This document shows positions 20,965 to 29,187 of a DNA stretch of 42,495 bases, piece after piece. Every line of letters starts with the position of its first letter. The stretch's first letter is position 1. The position numbers were made by a program, and so were the translations under genes. The stretch is from an uncultured Blautia sp. Its GTDB lineage: Bacteria; Bacillota; Clostridia; Lachnospirales; Lachnospiraceae. Below the pieces are notes generated by a model. It had not been told where the DNA came from. It saw only the letters and a list, made by a program, of their open reading frames with translations, and ran no database searches. The stretch is from contig UQSX01000019.1 of assembly GCA_900543715.1 (NCBI GenBank), positions 1 through 42,495 of the forward strand, written 5' to 3'.

Positions 20965-21753
20965 ATGAAAGCGATCATGCTGGTAGAAAATCAGTCCGTG
21001 GGTGAGTGTAAGGCCGCCCACGGGCTTTCTCTTTACATAGAGACCCCGGATCACAGGCTGCTCTTTGATCTGGGACCGGACCGTACCTTTTTGGAAAATG
21101 CCGGGAAACTGGGAATCAATCTGGAAAAAGTAGATACTGTGATCATTTCCCATGGCCATTATGACCATGGAGGCGGTCTGGAAGAATTTTTGAAGCTCAA
21201 TTCCAAAGCCAGAGTCTATATACAGAAAAAGGCCTTTGAGCCCCATTATTCCACAGCTCAGGGAAAAGCAAGGAATATCGGACTGAAGCCGGAGCTGGCC
21301 AGTCATCCCCAGGTCCTACTGCTGGAAGGAGACTTTCAGATTGACCAGGAGCTGGAACTTTTTACCGTCACGGGTCAGGAAAAATGCCATTCCCAGGCTA
21401 ATGACGTCTTACTGGATGAGAAGGGGAGAGACGCCTTTGCCCATGAGCAGAATCTCCTCATTCACGGTGAGAATCCCGTACTTATTATGGGCTGCGGACA
21501 TAAGGGAGTAGTAAATATCATGGAAAAAGCTTCCAGGTGGAATCCCAAGGTGTGTATCGGCGGATTTCATCTGAATATCCCCGCCACAGGAAAGGCAGTC
21601 CCCAAAAATGTTCTGGAGGAGATCGCAGTCCAACTGAAAAAATACGATACCAAGTTCTATACCTGCCACTGCACCGGACAGGAAGCCTATGATTACCTGG
21701 CCCAGAGAATGGAGATTCAGTATCTGTGCTGCGGAGAAGGGCTGGAAATATAA
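20965..21753 (+). CDS. MBL-fold metallo-hydrolase
   Basis: Soluble metallo-beta-lactamase-fold protein of 262 residues. The metal-binding motif SHGHYDHGGG is near residues 61-70, and further ligands are in MGCGHKG (about 172-178) and FHLN. The pattern matches proteins annotated as 7,8-dihydropterin-6-methyl (RFA-P) synthase-like hydrolases, but many members have unknown substrates. C-terminal CHCTGQEAYDYL is typical of this subgroup. It follows asd closely; there is no evident functional link. Confidence 0.85.
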   Translation: MKAIMLVENQSVGECKAAHGLSLYIETPDHRLLFDLGPDRTFLENAGKLGINLEKVDTVIISHGHYDHGGGLEEFLKLNSKARVYIQKKAFEPHYSTAQGKARNIGLKPELASHPQVLLLEGDFQIDQELELFTVTGQEKCHSQANDVLLDEKGRDAFAHEQNLLIHGENPVLIMGCGHKGVVNIMEKASRWNPKVCIGGFHLNIPATGKAVPKNVLEEIAVQLKKYDTKFYTCHCTGQEAYDYLAQRMEIQYLCCGEGLEI

Positions 21754-21814
21754 TCGGGTATTGGGATTTTAAAAGTTTTCGCAGTATATGGGAATTATAG
21801 GCTCGGCCGAACAT

Positions 21815-21970
21815 ACAGGTGTGTACCGCCGAGGAAAGGGTTTTTGGAGACTGGGAGGTAGAGTTTAGCGGATTGTACCGCCGGGGAATTAGATTTTGGG
21901 ATATCGGAGGTAGAATTTAGCGGGTTGGTATGCCGCCTGGAATTGGACTTTTAGTATCTTAGTGGTATAG
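21815..21970. repeat. Tandem repeat, about three units of 52 bp
   Basis: Units start near 21815, 21867 and 21919. Shared landmarks are TGTACCGCCG early and GGAGGTAGA(A/G)TTTAGCGG at the unit border. Units 1 and 2 are very similar and unit 3 has diverged. TACCGCCG and CGGAGGTA in unit 2 can form a stem with one mismatch. The period is not a multiple of three and no gene covers it. A possible promoter (TTGGAC 21943-21948, 17 bp, TATAGG 21966-21971) lies in the last unit. Confidence 0.65.
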
Positions 21971-22038
21971 GAGGATAAAAGACGGCTATATTAGAGGAAA
22001 TTAATTTGCAGCCGTATTCTATTTTAAAGGAGATGAAC

Positions 22039-22797
22039 ATGAGAAAAAACAAATACATTCCAATCGTTACCCTGCTCCTTATATTTCTTCTTGTAGCACC
22101 TGTCTGGGGAAGAGCAGGAGGAGGGGGAAGTTCCGGAGGCGGCGGTTCCTCAGGAGGAGGCAGTTACAGCAGCCATAGCAGCCACAGCAGTTATCGTAGT
22201 GGAAGCAGCAGAGGTTCCAGCCCTGCAGGGTTTATCATGCAGGCTGGTATTATGGTTTTTGCAGCCAGCGGCGGCACTATTATCCTGCTTCGAAAAGCAA
22301 GGGCAGCCAGAGCAAAGAGCTGGAAAGCTATGGAAATTTTCTCCCAGCTGGGAGATAACTGGGATTATCGGGAGGTCCAGAAGCAGGTAGAAGAGACCTA
22401 TTTCCAGGTGCAGGAATGCTGGCGGCGGATGGATGCGGCTTACGGCGCACCCTATCTCAGTGAAGACATGCTGGAAGAATTTAACAGCAAGCTCCAGTGG
22501 ATGCAGGTCCGGGGAGAGGCGGTGGTCCAGAAAAATGTAAAACTTTTAAGCGCCATGCCCGTGTATGTAGAAGACAATCCAGGAGAAGAATATGATATGA
22601 TCTGGTATCTGATCCATGGGAAAATGATCGGTTATTACATAGATACAAAAACCAGAAAGGTAATCCGGGGAAATACCAGGCCGGAAGCTTTCTTTGAATA
22701 TTGGAAGTTTGTTTACCGGGGAGAACGGTGGGTGCTTCAGGAGATCAGACAGAAAGAAGAGATGGATATAGATGCCCTGTCTCAGGGAATACTATGA
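22039..22797 (+). CDS. Secreted/membrane protein with Gly-Ser linker and Tim44-like domain
   Basis: Protein of 252 residues. A signal-type hydrophobic segment (residues 6-24) is followed by a low-complexity Gly/Ser/His stretch (about 26-60) and a second membrane helix (about 65-85). A soluble domain from about 105 to 240 (SQLGDNWDYREVQKQVEETYFQVQ ... YWKFVYRGERWVLQEI) resembles bacterial Tim44-like domains, which are NTF2-like and of unclear function. The start ATG at 22039 is six bases after AAAGGAG. A weak leader hairpin ACGGCT/AGCCGT lies upstream (21982-22015). Confidence 0.75.
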   Translation: MRKNKYIPIVTLLLIFLLVAPVWGRAGGGGSSGGGGSSGGGSYSSHSSHSSYRSGSSRGSSPAGFIMQAGIMVFAASGGTIILLRKARAARAKSWKAMEIFSQLGDNWDYREVQKQVEETYFQVQECWRRMDAAYGAPYLSEDMLEEFNSKLQWMQVRGEAVVQKNVKLLSAMPVYVEDNPGEEYDMIWYLIHGKMIGYYIDTKTRKVIRGNTRPEAFFEYWKFVYRGERWVLQEIRQKEEMDIDALSQGIL

Positions 22798-22853
22798 AAT
22801 ACTGGCAGCAGATGGGTCTGAGGCAATTATCTGCAAAACTTAAGGAAAAAATA

Positions 22854-22882
22854 TAGACCTGACCTGCTGTATAGTCTATAAT
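22854..22882 (+). promoter_or_regulatory. Promoter of the symporter gene
   Basis: TAGACC (22854-22859), 17 bp, TATAAT (22877-22882). Confidence 0.5.
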
Positions 22883-22914
22883 CAACTAGAAATCTTACAT
22901 GAAAGGAAACGACT

Positions 22915-24108
22915 ATGAAAAAAATATGGAAAAGCCTTCCCTTTCGGCTGATTCTGGGAGTGATCATCGGTATTATATTAGGACAGGCAGCAAATGAGAC
23001 CTTTATGAATGTCATTGTGTCCCTGCGGTATATTCTCAGCCAGGTGATCAATTTCTGTGTTCCGCTGATCATTATCGGTTTTATCGCACCGTCTATAACA
23101 AAGCTGGGAAGCAGCGCCTCCCGGATGCTGGGTGTAGCCCTTGTCTGCGCCTATGCTTCCTCAGTGCTGGCAGCATTGTTTTCCATGGGGGCCGGATATG
23201 GACTGATCCCACATCTGTCTATTGCTTCACAGGCAGGGAACCTGAGAGAACTGCCGGAAATGGTATTTCAGCTTGATATTCCTCCCGTGATGGAAGTAAT
23301 GAGTGCTCTGGTGCTCTCGGTGCTTATCGGTCTGGCTGCTGCCTGGACCAAAGCGAAAAATACGATCCGGCTTCTGGAGGAGTTTCAGAAGATGATCCTT
23401 CTGATCGTGACAAAAGTGGTGATACCCATTCTCCCATTCTTTATTGCGGCAACTTTTTGTACTTTATCCTATGAGGGGACCATCACAAAACAGCTTCCGG
23501 TGTTTATCCAAGTAATTGTAATCGTGCTGATAGGCCACTATATCTGGCTGGCCCTTTTATACGGAGTTGCCGGTGTTTACTGCAGGACCAATCCTCTGAA
23601 GGTATTGAAAAATTATGGCCCGGCCTATATTACGGCTATAGGAACCATGTCCTCTGCAGCTACCATGGCAGTGGCTCTGAAATGTGCAAAGAAGTCTGAA
23701 CCTGCGCTTCGAGATGATATGGTAGACTTCGGGATTCCTCTTTTTGCAAACATCCATCTCTGCGGCTCTGTGCTGACGGAAGTGTTCTTTGTAATGACAG
23801 TATCCAAAATTCTTTATGGAAGTCTTCCGGATCTGGGGACTATGGTGCTGTTCTGCTTCCTGCTGGGTGTCTTCGCCATCGGAGCTCCTGGAGTTCCGGG
23901 AGGCACGGTTATGGCTTCTTTGGGGCTGATCACAGGGGTAGTTGGATTTGACGAGACGGGAACCGCTCTGATCCTTACGATTTTTGCACTTCAGGACAGT
24001 TTTGGAACTGCCTGCAACATTACCGGAGACGGAGCTTTGACCATGATCCTTACCGGATATGCCAGAAAACATGATATCAAGGAACAGAAGATAGAGTTGG
24101 AATTATAA
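22915..24108 (+). CDS. Dicarboxylate/amino acid:cation symporter (DAACS family)
   Basis: Membrane symporter of 397 residues in the glutamate/aspartate/C4-dicarboxylate family, driven by Na+ or H+. About eight hydrophobic segments are seen, with re-entrant motifs: a serine-rich ITAIGTMSSAATM before the first half-site and GAPGVPGGTVMASLGL, plus the substrate region FALQDSFGTACNITGDGA. These carry the residues known to bind carboxylate and cation in GltPh-type proteins. At about 400 residues it is at the short end of the family. The LysR gene follows after 13 bp in the same direction and may control it. Confidence 0.9.
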   Translation: MKKIWKSLPFRLILGVIIGIILGQAANETFMNVIVSLRYILSQVINFCVPLIIIGFIAPSITKLGSSASRMLGVALVCAYASSVLAALFSMGAGYGLIPHLSIASQAGNLRELPEMVFQLDIPPVMEVMSALVLSVLIGLAAAWTKAKNTIRLLEEFQKMILLIVTKVVIPILPFFIAATFCTLSYEGTITKQLPVFIQVIVIVLIGHYIWLALLYGVAGVYCRTNPLKVLKNYGPAYITAIGTMSSAATMAVALKCAKKSEPALRDDMVDFGIPLFANIHLCGSVLTEVFFVMTVSKILYGSLPDLGTMVLFCFLLGVFAIGAPGVPGGTVMASLGLITGVVGFDETGTALILTIFALQDSFGTACNITGDGALTMILTGYARKHDIKEQKIELEL

Positions 24109-24121
24109 AGGAAGATAAAAA

Positions 24122-25030
24122 ATGGATCTGAAGGAACTGGAATATTTTAAAATCGTGTGCGAGCAGAAGAGCATTACCAAAGCGGCTCATGCTCTGTATA
24201 TGACCCCTCAGGGACTGAGCAGGATTATAAAGAATGTAGAAAATGAAATGGGAGCCACTTTGCTGAACAGAACAGCCTCAGGAATCAGCCTGACCAGGTC
24301 AGGAGAATATCTTTATGAGCATCTGAAAGATTTTATAGGGCCTTACCGGATGGTGTGCAGTGAAATCCGCTGTATGGAGCAGCAGGAGAAACATGAGATC
24401 GACCTTCTTTCTGCCTATGGGATCCTGCGTCTGGTGACGCCAGAATGCATTGCAGACTTCAAAGAAAAGTATCCCCAGATCAGTCTTCACTACCGGGAAT
24501 ATCCGGATCATCAGGTGGAGAGCCGTTTTTTGTCCGGGGAGGGAAACGTGGCCTTTACTGTGGGGAACCACAGCTTAAAATATATGGAGGCCACTTTTAT
24601 GGAGAAGTTTGAGATCAAGCTCCTGGTGAACAAGTCCCACCCTTTAAGCAAAAAAGAAACGGTTTCTATTCAGGACCTTGAGGGCGAGAGACTGTACATT
24701 GAAAGCCCGGAATTCCACATTCACAGTCTGATCGTGGAAAAATGCCGAAAAGCTGGTTTTGAGCCTAATATTGTCTTTGAAACCAGCGGCTTCAGCCTCT
24801 GCCACAAAATGGTCCAGCAGAACAAAGGGATTTCTGTAACCGTAGACTTTATTTTTGACGATATGAAACAGGAAGATCTGATCATGATCCCCTTTGAGGA
24901 CGGCCCTTATGAGTGGGAAACCTATATGCTTACCAGAAAAGGAAGCACACCCAATCCGGATATCCGGCTCTTCCACAGCCATGTAATGAAATGGCTGAAG
25001 GATATCAAAGAGAAAAATATTTCCAGATAG
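24122..25030 (+). CDS. LysR-family transcriptional regulator
   Basis: DNA-binding regulator of 302 residues. The winged helix-turn-helix at 1-60 begins MDLKELEYFKIVCEQKSITKAA with ALYMTPQGLSRIIKNVE as recognition part. The effector-binding domain from about 90 shows the normal alternating pattern. It lies directly after the symporter gene in the same direction, which is unusual since LysR genes are often divergent from their targets. Control of the symporter or of a nearby gene is inferred. Confidence 0.92.
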   Translation: MDLKELEYFKIVCEQKSITKAAHALYMTPQGLSRIIKNVENEMGATLLNRTASGISLTRSGEYLYEHLKDFIGPYRMVCSEIRCMEQQEKHEIDLLSAYGILRLVTPECIADFKEKYPQISLHYREYPDHQVESRFLSGEGNVAFTVGNHSLKYMEATFMEKFEIKLLVNKSHPLSKKETVSIQDLEGERLYIESPEFHIHSLIVEKCRKAGFEPNIVFETSGFSLCHKMVQQNKGISVTVDFIFDDMKQEDLIMIPFEDGPYEWETYMLTRKGSTPNPDIRLFHSHVMKWLKDIKEKNISR

Positions 25031-25132
25031 TATCACAGATTTGTTGAAAGGAATCAAAGCATTGTTGATTTTCCCATTGAGGAAACCGTGATATGATACA
25101 AGTGAATTCACTTATATTATATCTTCTTAAAG

Positions 25133-25174
25133 AAAGAAACACATCCGATTGGCGTGGGATGTGTTTCTTTTTTT
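25133..25174 (+). terminator. Terminator after the LysR gene
   Basis: AAAGAAACACATCC (25133-25146) pairs with GGATGTGTTTCTTT (25157-25170) and T residues run to 25174. Confidence 0.85.
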
Positions 25175-25352
25175 GTGTAACTATTCAGCCATGCGGCTTC
25201 GGATAGAGAAAAACTGGCGCAAGCTGGCTTGCAGAAGTTTTTCTCTATCTGAAGACATATGGCGTTTAGCCACAAGCGAAGATTTAGCTGCGGCAGCAGC
25301 GGGAAAGCAGCGTTAGCTGCGAATCTGAGCTGTATGGCTGAATAGTTACACA
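25174..25352. repeat. 179-bp nested inverted-repeat element (MITE-like or structured RNA)
   Basis: The ends are a perfect 19-bp inverted repeat: TGTGTAACTATTCAGCCAT at 25174-25192 and its complement at 25334-25352. Inside is a second perfect 14-bp stem GATAGAGAAAAACT (25202-25215) with 25236-25249, capped by GCAAGC/GCTTGC. Then come a small TGGC/GCCA hairpin and several AGCTGC/GCAGC pairings. There is no open frame of interest. The shape is that of a non-autonomous repeat or a multi-branched RNA. It makes up most of the 437-bp gene-free gap 25031-25467. Confidence 0.7.
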
Positions 25353-25361
25353 CCCACCCTA

Positions 25362-25396
25362 TCAATAAAACGTTGCAGGTACTCAATAAAACGTTG
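25362..25396. promoter_or_regulatory. Two direct repeats TCAATAAAACGTTG, 21 bp apart, before cooS
   Basis: Identical 14-mers at 25362-25375 and 25383-25396, i.e. two helical turns apart. Each contains an AACGTT core, and the second reads TCAA-N7-TTGA. They end just before where the -35 of the TATAAT at 25421-25426 would be, and no consensus -35 exists there. This arrangement suits an activator-dependent promoter. Confidence 0.5.
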
Positions 25397-25420
25397 ATGG
25401 GAAGAACAGAAAAGGATTGT

Positions 25421-25426
25421 TATAAT
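25421..25426 (+). promoter_or_regulatory. -10 box of the cooS promoter
   Basis: TATAAT at 25421-25426 with TGGGAA at the -35 position, so the promoter lacks a consensus -35. An AGGAGG ribosome site follows before the ATG at 25468. Confidence 0.45.
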
Positions 25427-25467
25427 ATAGACAAACAATGATTGTCAAGCAAACATAGGAGGTTAAT

Positions 25468-27084
25468 ATGAGTACATTCAGACTTACGACTATCGAAGAA
25501 TTCGAAGCCGCAACCCAAAGACTTCTGGAAACAGGAGCAAAAGTAGGTGCAGATTCCTGGCAGGCGCGTGTTAAGAATCAGACTCCACACTGTAAATTCG
25601 GAGAGGAAGGTATCTGCTGCCGTATCTGTACCATGGGTCCCTGCCGTATTACAAAAAAGGCTCCAAGAGGAATCTGTGGATGTGACGCTCACGGAATCGC
25701 AGGAAGAAACTTCCTTCGTTTCACTGCCGGCGGAGCTGCTACCCATTCTGACCACGGAAGAGAGATCTGTCATACTCTTCACACCGTTTCTCCAGATGGA
25801 AACTACAAGGTAAAAGATCCGGAGAAACTGATTCGTATCGCAAAAGAGTGGGGCGTTGAGACAGAGGGCAAGGACATTTATGATCTGGCTCATGAAATGT
25901 CAGAGCTGGCACTGTTAGAGTACGGAAAACCCTTCGGCGTTCAGAGATGGCTGACCAGAGCGCCGGAACATACAAGAGAACTGTGGAAAAAGGCAGAAAT
26001 TGAACCAAGAGCCATTGACCGTGAGGTTTCCACAGCCATGCATATGACCCATATGGGATGTTCTTCCAAACCGGAAGCTCTGGTAAGACAGGCCCTTCGC
26101 GCAGGTATGTCTGACGGATGGGGCGGTTCCATGTGCGGTACAGAATTTTCTGACGTAATGTTCGGAACTCCAAAGCCTGTAGATACAGAAGCAAATCTGG
26201 GCGTAATGAAAGAAGACGAGGTAAATATCATTGTTCACGGACATGATCCAAGTCTTTCTGAGATGATCTGCGAATATGCAGAAGATCCGGAGATGATCGC
26301 TCTGGCAAAATCATTAGGTGCAAAAGGAATCAATGTAGCCGGCGTATGCTGTACTTCAAATGAAGTTGCTATGAGAAGAGGAATTCCTATGGCAGGTAAC
26401 TTCCTCCAGCAGGAAAATGTAGTCCTTACCGGCGCATGTGAGGCCATTATTGTGGACGTTCAGTGCATCTTCCCTGCACTGGGACCTCTGTCCAAATGCT
26501 TCCACACCAAATTTATCACAACTTCTCCAATTGCTCAGATGCCGGATTCTGATTTTATCCGCTTTAATGCAGAAACAGCAGGAGAAAATGCAAAACAGAT
26601 CGTAAAGATGGCTGTGGAAAACTTTGTAAACAGAAAACAGGAACTGGTACATATTCCTCAGTTAAAACAGAAAGCTACCGTTGGATATTCTGTAGAAGCC
26701 ATTATCAAACAGCTGGATAAAGTGGCAAGCTCTCAGGGAGATGAGCTGGGAACTACGAAACCGCTGATCAACTGTATCACCTCCGGTGTATTAAGAGGAG
26801 CAGTTGCCATGGTTGGCTGCAACAACCCAAGAGTACGTCCTGACTCTGCACATATCGAACTGATGAAGAAACTGATTAAAAATGATATCATCGTTGTCCT
26901 TTCCGGATGTTCCGCTCAGGCTGCTGCAAGAGCAGGACTGATGGATAAGAGAGCCAAAGACTTCTGCGGCGACGGCCTGAAGAGAGTCTGTGAGCTGGCA
27001 GATATCCCGCCGGTACTGCACATGGGCTCCTGCGTAGATATCAGCCGTATGATGGTGCTGGCTTCTACACTGGCTAAGGATTAA
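25468..27084 (+). CDS. cooS: Anaerobic carbon monoxide dehydrogenase CooS, main part (frameshifted)
   Basis: Ni-Fe-S enzyme oxidising CO to CO2 (or the reverse) in the cytoplasm. The N-terminal B/D-cluster cysteines are in CKFGEEGICCRICTMGPCRI and GICGCDAHG. C-cluster ligand regions are HGHDPSLSEM, GVCCTSNE, GACEAIIVDVQCIFP, VGCNNPR, LSGCSAQAAA and MGSCVDISRM. The frame ends early at residue 538 (TAA after LASTLAKD), whereas the family is about 630. The missing C-terminal part continues in the -1 frame from 27081 (see next entry); one missing T in GATTAAAT explains it. No cooC, cooF, hydrogenase or acetyl-CoA synthase genes are nearby, so it stands alone. Confidence 0.9.
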   Translation: MSTFRLTTIEEFEAATQRLLETGAKVGADSWQARVKNQTPHCKFGEEGICCRICTMGPCRITKKAPRGICGCDAHGIAGRNFLRFTAGGAATHSDHGREICHTLHTVSPDGNYKVKDPEKLIRIAKEWGVETEGKDIYDLAHEMSELALLEYGKPFGVQRWLTRAPEHTRELWKKAEIEPRAIDREVSTAMHMTHMGCSSKPEALVRQALRAGMSDGWGGSMCGTEFSDVMFGTPKPVDTEANLGVMKEDEVNIIVHGHDPSLSEMICEYAEDPEMIALAKSLGAKGINVAGVCCTSNEVAMRRGIPMAGNFLQQENVVLTGACEAIIVDVQCIFPALGPLSKCFHTKFITTSPIAQMPDSDFIRFNAETAGENAKQIVKMAVENFVNRKQELVHIPQLKQKATVGYSVEAIIKQLDKVASSQGDELGTTKPLINCITSGVLRGAVAMVGCNNPRVRPDSAHIELMKKLIKNDIIVVLSGCSAQAAARAGLMDKRAKDFCGDGLKRVCELADIPPVLHMGSCVDISRMMVLASTLAKD

Positions 27085-27353
27085 ATATTTCCCAGCTTCC
27101 TTTAGTAGGATGTGCGCCTGAGTGGATGTCCGAGAAGGCTGTATCTATTGGAAACTATGTAGTGGCAACAGGTATCGATACTTTCCTGGGTGTAGATCCA
27201 CAGGTAAGCGGTTCCTCTGAGATGACTTACTGGCTCACAGAAGGCGTCAGAGACTGGGTAGAGGCTGCTTACACTGTTGAGAAAGACATCGATAAACTGG
27301 GAGACGCTATTATTGCAAGGATCGAAGAGAAGAGAGCAGCTCTGGGAATCTGA
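27085..27353 (+). pseudogene. cooS: C-terminal end of CooS in a shifted frame
   Basis: Reading from 27081 in the shifted frame gives LNISQLPLVGCAPEWMSEKA and continues to 27353 with VSIGNYVVATGIDTFLGVDP and LGDAIIARIEEKRAALGI, the normal CooS C-terminus of about 90 residues. The sequence right after the stop is well conserved and shows no further damage, so the shift is recent, a sequencing error, or a rare recoding event. An ATG at 27126 could start a separate fragment, but no ribosome site is seen. Confidence 0.85.
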
Positions 27354-27390
27354 GAAAGAATTGGATAACTTATTATAAATCATAACTTAG

Positions 27391-27440
27391 AAAAGAGCGG
27401 GTATGGTCTGCACAGAAGAACATACCTGCTCTTTTCTTGT
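27391..27440 (+). terminator. Terminator after cooS
   Basis: AAAAGAGCGGGTATG (27391-27405) pairs with CATACCTGCTCTTTT (27421-27435) with one mismatch. Confidence 0.8.
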
Positions 27441-27471
27441 TTCCAGATTTTTCTGACCAGAAGATAAATAC

Positions 27472-27483
27472 GGAGTATACTCC
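27472..27483. promoter_or_regulatory. Palindrome GGAGTATACTCC before the APC permease
   Basis: Perfect 12-bp palindrome about 32 bp upstream of TTGACC (27515-27520), the probable -35, which is followed by TATGAT (27540-27545) at a loose 19-bp spacing. It may be an operator. Confidence 0.35.
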
Positions 27484-27581
27484 AGGAAAAAGGAAAATCG
27501 AGTAAATAAAGTGGTTGACCTGAAGTATGCTGAAGGCTTTATGATATAACAAAATATAACACAGAAAAATGGAGGGGAACC

Positions 27582-29054
27582 ATGAGTGGAAATACTTTAA
27601 AAAGAACTTTTGGAATGAGGGAAGCAGTGACTATCACAGTGGGCACCGTAGTGGGCGTTGGACTTTTTACAACGGGAGCGAACGTTGTTGGTGATATGGG
27701 ACCGGCGGTTATACTGGCTACCTTTGTGGCCATGCTGATCAGTATATATCCGGCATTGCTTTATGCAGAGATGGGAGCAGCCCTGCCTTATGCAGGGGGA
27801 ACCTATAAATATGCTTCTTTAGGGATTGGAAAACCCTTTGGAATGCTTGCAGGATGGAATTTTATTATTTCTCTGGTTGCAGTTACCAGCGGGGAGGCGC
27901 TGGCCTTTAGTTTTTACTTTAAAACGCTATTTTCTGCACTAGGTGTGGAACTGCCAATCAGCGACAGAACTTTGGCAACTATTGTTGTTGTTATTTTTAT
28001 TATTACAAATGTCTTAGGCGTAGAAATGACAGGAAAGCTTCAGAACGGGTTCATGTTTTTCTTCTGGGGAGTAGCTATTATCTGGTTTATAACAATGATT
28101 CCCAATGTACAGCTGCCATATTTTCTGGAAATGCCGGAATTTATACAAGGGGAGACTCCTTTAGGATTTGTGGCGGCAGTTAGCATGATCTGGTGGTGTT
28201 TTGCAGGATTTGAGACCTGCTGTGCCATGGGAGAAGAAATTAAATATCCTCAGATTAATATCCCCAGGGCTTTATTTTTAGCGCCATTTATTGTATTTGC
28301 TGTCAATGCGGCCTTTCAGTGGTTTTTAGTGGGAATTGTTCCTACAGAAGAAATTTCTGCGTTATCTACAGCTTCAGCACCTTTTGCAGAGGCCATGACA
28401 AAAGCAGGTATTCTTGGTTTTCCGTTGATTCTTTTGGCTGCCGGAATTGCTTTTGGGGGCGATTTTTCTACATTGAATGCAAGTATAGCAGTACCTCCCA
28501 GATATTTATTTACTATGGCAAGGGATGGGGCAATGCCTAAAATCTTCGCCAGAATCCACAAAAAATATCAGACACCGTATATTGCAATCCTGACACTTGG
28601 CATATTATCCGCGTTTTTGATCGCGTCAAATTCTATGGTATATATTGCTTCTGTCAGCTTATTTGCAGATTTGTTTTATTATGTGATTGGAATCGGCGCG
28701 TCTTTTGGTCTTAGGAAAAAACATCCTGAATTAAACCGTCCTTATAAAGCACCGGGGATTATGATTGGAGCGCCAGTCAGCGTGATCATTTATATTGTTA
28801 TGATAACACAGTTAGAGCGAGAAGCTCTGATAACAGGAGTAGTCTGGTGTGCGCTTGGGCTGGTTGTCTACGGTGTATGCCGCAGAATGTACAAAGATGA
28901 GGAAAATGAGGAGGAAGCCGGTGTTCTTCAGCCGGAAATTCCTTCTCCGGAAGAAAAGAAGAAAATGGACAGAGAATTTAATATCTGGAAGACAGTTGTG
29001 GCAGCAGCAGTTATTATAGTGTTGTTCGCCTATGTAGTTCCTTTTCTTATCTAG
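27582..29054 (+). CDS. APC-superfamily amino acid permease
   Basis: Membrane transporter of 490 residues with about 12 hydrophobic segments. The first helix carries the broken-helix motif TVGTVVGVGLFTTG, where APC transporters bind the amino-acid backbone. Further typical parts are YAEMGAALPYAGGTYKY and GFETCCAMGEEIKYPQINIPRAL. The substrate is unknown. Its codon and base use is visibly more AT-rich than that of argH or asd, which may mean separate ancestry. The acidic C-terminal loop (DEENEEEAG) before the last helix is unusual. Confidence 0.9.
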   Translation: MSGNTLKRTFGMREAVTITVGTVVGVGLFTTGANVVGDMGPAVILATFVAMLISIYPALLYAEMGAALPYAGGTYKYASLGIGKPFGMLAGWNFIISLVAVTSGEALAFSFYFKTLFSALGVELPISDRTLATIVVVIFIITNVLGVEMTGKLQNGFMFFFWGVAIIWFITMIPNVQLPYFLEMPEFIQGETPLGFVAAVSMIWWCFAGFETCCAMGEEIKYPQINIPRALFLAPFIVFAVNAAFQWFLVGIVPTEEISALSTASAPFAEAMTKAGILGFPLILLAAGIAFGGDFSTLNASIAVPPRYLFTMARDGAMPKIFARIHKKYQTPYIAILTLGILSAFLIASNSMVYIASVSLFADLFYYVIGIGASFGLRKKHPELNRPYKAPGIMIGAPVSVIIYIVMITQLEREALITGVVWCALGLVVYGVCRRMYKDEENEEEAGVLQPEIPSPEEKKKMDREFNIWKTVVAAAVIIVLFAYVVPFLI

Positions 29055-29065
29055 TCTGGCGGCGG

Positions 29066-29117
29066 CAGCTGTCGTATTAATGCAATATTTTTGCTTAATG
29101 CGGCAGTTGTTTTTTTA
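29066..29117 (+). terminator. Terminator after the APC permease
   Basis: CAGCTG-T-CG-T-ATTAA-T-GCA pairs imperfectly with TGC-TTAAT-G-CG-G-CAGTTG (29092-29108), followed by a run of about eight T. Confidence 0.75.
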
Positions 29118-29187
29118 TCTTCTTGTATTGGAACTCTTTCTGAAAGGTGCTACAATAGTACCACAACAGAAAAAGGAGCGCAAAAAT

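Noticed and set aside
25174..25352. tRNA or CRISPR interpretation of the structured gap
   Set aside because: There is no cloverleaf with TTCGA-type loop and acceptor pairing, and no regularly spaced identical repeats with unique spacers; the nested long stems fit a palindromic repeat better.
25117..25386. Leftward 89-codon frame across the nested inverted repeat
   Set aside because: It is made of inverted-repeat and terminator sequence, without ribosome site or protein features.
27075..27090. Programmed -1 frameshift in cooS
   Set aside because: No X-XXY-YYZ slippery heptamer, upstream Shine-Dalgarno or downstream pseudoknot is evident; a single missing T explains the data more simply.
29080..29187. 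Longer N-terminus of the M24 aminopeptidase
   Set aside because: The extra codons fall in the terminator of the preceding gene and give a signal-like sequence unlike the family; the ATG at 29188 has a proper ribosome site.
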